Positions 6,229 through 7,267 of a DNA stretch of 7,267 nt are shown here, in pieces. Below the pieces are notes generated by a model, which was not told where the DNA came from, did no database searches, and was given only the letters and a program-made list of their open reading frames with translations. How positions within the stretch are numbered: the stretch's first letter is position 1; the number at the start of each line of letters is the position of its first letter. The DNA is taken from positions 1-7,267 of the forward strand of contig NZ_JBFIGP010000200.1 of NCBI RefSeq assembly GCF_041602235.1. Reading direction: 5' to 3'. Origin of the DNA: Paraconexibacter sp041602235 (GTDB lineage: Bacteria; Actinomycetota; Thermoleophilia; Solirubrobacterales; Solirubrobacteraceae). The translations under genes and the position numbers were made by a program.

Positions 6229-6253
6229 GCCGGGGTGGCTACGCCACACCGGC
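6229..6253. terminator. Hairpin between convergent genes, probable bidirectional terminator
   Basis: GCCGGGGTGGC (6229-6239), a TAC loop (6240-6242) and GCCACACCGGC (6243-6253) form an 11-position stem with one G-A mismatch, so 10 of 11 positions pair. It lies in the 36-bp gap between the stop of fdhD and the stop of the convergent gene. There is no U-tract on either side, as is common in high-GC actinobacteria, so the call rests on stem strength and position. Confidence 0.7.
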
Positions 6254-6258
6254 TCCGC

Positions 6259-7267
6259 TCACCGCGTCGCGCTCACCGAGTAGACGGGTGGCAGCCGCGA
6301 GGCGGCCGACGACCAGGAGCCGCCCGCGTCGGCAGACCCGAACACGTCGCCCGAGGTGGCGCCGAAGTACAGCTCGAAGTCCGCGTCGTCGCCCGCGCGG
6401 TCGAACGCCTCGCGGAGGACCGTCAGGTAGGCGTGCGTCCCCGGCAGGCCGTCGTCCAGGCGCGCCCAGCTCGCGCCCGCGTCCCGGGTCGCCCAGACGG
6501 AGACGGCCCCGTCCGGGGTCACGCGGTCCGTGTCGGCCGTCAACGGGATCACGTAGGCGCTGTCGGCGTCGGTCGGGTCCAGGGCAATCGGGAAGCCGAA
6601 GTCCGAGGGCAGCCCGGCCGCGATGTCCGTCCACGAGCGTCCGGCGTCGTCCGAGCGGTAGACGCCACCATGGAACTGCATGAACAGGCGCTCCGGGCGT
6701 GTCGGCGCCCGGTGGAGCCGGTGGACGCACAGGGCGATCTCCTCGTCTGCGGGCTCCTCGGGCAGGTACCGCGGGACGAGCCCCTCGTTGCCGCGCGTCC
6801 AGCTGCGCCCGCCGTCCTCCGTGAGCCACACCCCGGTGGCGGACATCGCCAGGGCGAGGCGGTCGGGATCGTCCGGCCAGGTCGCGATGGTGTGCAGGGC
6901 CAGGCCGCCGCCACCGGGATGCCACTGCGGTCGCGTCGGGTGCCCCCACAGGGCCCGGTTCAGGCTCCAGGACGCTCCGTCGTCGTGGCTCTCGAACAGG
7001 ACACCCGGGTCGCCGCCGGCGTACAGCGTGCAGGGAGCCTCCCCCGGCACGATCACCCAGATCCGCTCGAGCGCGAGGTCTCCGCCCTCCGGGAGCGCCA
7101 GACCCGCCGCCTGCTGCCAGTCACCACCCGGGTCGTCCGTGAAGAAGATCTTCGGGCCGTAGAACGGCGACGTGAGCGCGGCGAACACCCGACCGCTGCG
7201 GCGATCGCGGACCGCGTACTCCACCGGTTCGCCCGCGAACGCCCGGGCCGTCACCGCGAACCCGGAC
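6259..7267 (-). CDS. Asp-box (BNR) repeat beta-propeller protein, 5' end probably outside the window
   Basis: This gene encodes a sialidase/Vps10-like propeller of unknown function. From the GTG at 7254-7252, 331 residues can be read. Six Asp-box motifs of the form S/T-x-D-x-G-x-x-W recur at about residues 39-46 (degenerate, TDDPGGDW), 89-96, 145-152, 201-208, 256-263 and 307-314. The spacing is 50-56 residues, which fits six blades. It ends with LPPVYSVSATR, a tail I recall from related actinobacterial propellers. The frame stays open past 7254 to the window edge, and relatives usually begin with a short hydrophobic strand (LLVGT...), so the true start is probably beyond position 7267. No signal peptide or membrane segment is seen in the visible part. 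I find no sialidase FRIP motif or arginine triad, so annotation as an exo-alpha-sialidase would not be justified. It is convergent with the operon and probably unrelated to it. Confidence 0.82.
   Translation of the reverse strand, partial: SGFAVTARAFAGEPVEYAVRDRRSGRVFAALTSPFYGPKIFFTDDPGGDWQQAAGLALPEGGDLALERIWVIVPGEAPCTLYAGGDPGVLFESHDDGASWSLNRALWGHPTRPQWHPGGGGLALHTIATWPDDPDRLALAMSATGVWLTEDGGRSWTRGNEGLVPRYLPEEPADEEIALCVHRLHRAPTRPERLFMQFHGGVYRSDDAGRSWTDIAAGLPSDFGFPIALDPTDADSAYVIPLTADTDRVTPDGAVSVWATRDAGASWARLDDGLPGTHAYLTVLREAFDRAGDDADFELYFGATSGDVFGSADAGGSWSSAASRLPPVYSVSATR

Overview
The window is very GC-rich and densely coded, with G or C at most third codon positions. It fits a high-GC actinobacterium. 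A glucosyl-3-phosphoglycerate synthase and a multi-subunit NAD-linked formate dehydrogenase together suggest Actinomycetota, possibly a Thermoleophilia-like lineage, but the lineage is inference only. I see no tRNA, rRNA, CRISPR array, insertion sequence or phage gene.

Layout: (1) Positions 1-773, minus strand: a gpgS-like GT-A glycosyltransferase whose 3' end lies beyond the left edge. (2) Positions 774-952: a 179-bp divergent intergenic region with small inverted repeats; it must hold the promoters of gpgS and of the rightward operon. (3) Positions 953-6222, plus strand: a four-gene operon. It runs from a fused NuoE/NuoF-like NAD-reducing (diaphorase) subunit, through a small iron-sulfur subunit and a Mo/W-bisMGD formate dehydrogenase catalytic subunit, to the sulfurtransferase FdhD. 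The first two junctions are ATGA overlaps and the third is a 10-nt gap, so the genes are probably translationally coupled. (4) Positions 6223-6258: a short convergent gap with a strong hairpin that could end transcription from both sides. (5) Positions 6259-7267, minus strand: an Asp-box (BNR) repeat beta-propeller protein whose 5' end probably lies beyond the right edge.

How the operon works: FdhD delivers sulfur to the molybdenum (or tungsten) cofactor and activates the catalytic subunit. That subunit oxidises formate to CO2 at a cofactor ligated by Cys141. Electrons pass through its [4Fe-4S] cluster, then the clusters of the small subunit, then the [4Fe-4S], FMN and [2Fe-2S] sites of the fused diaphorase, which reduces NAD+. 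The complex should be cytoplasmic, since no export signals are visible. Compared with the classical FdsGBA enzyme, the gamma and beta subunits are fused here, the alpha subunit is split in two, and the usual His-Cys3 [4Fe-4S] motif of the alpha N-terminus is absent. These architectural points are the most interesting content. I did not find a clearly new biological system.
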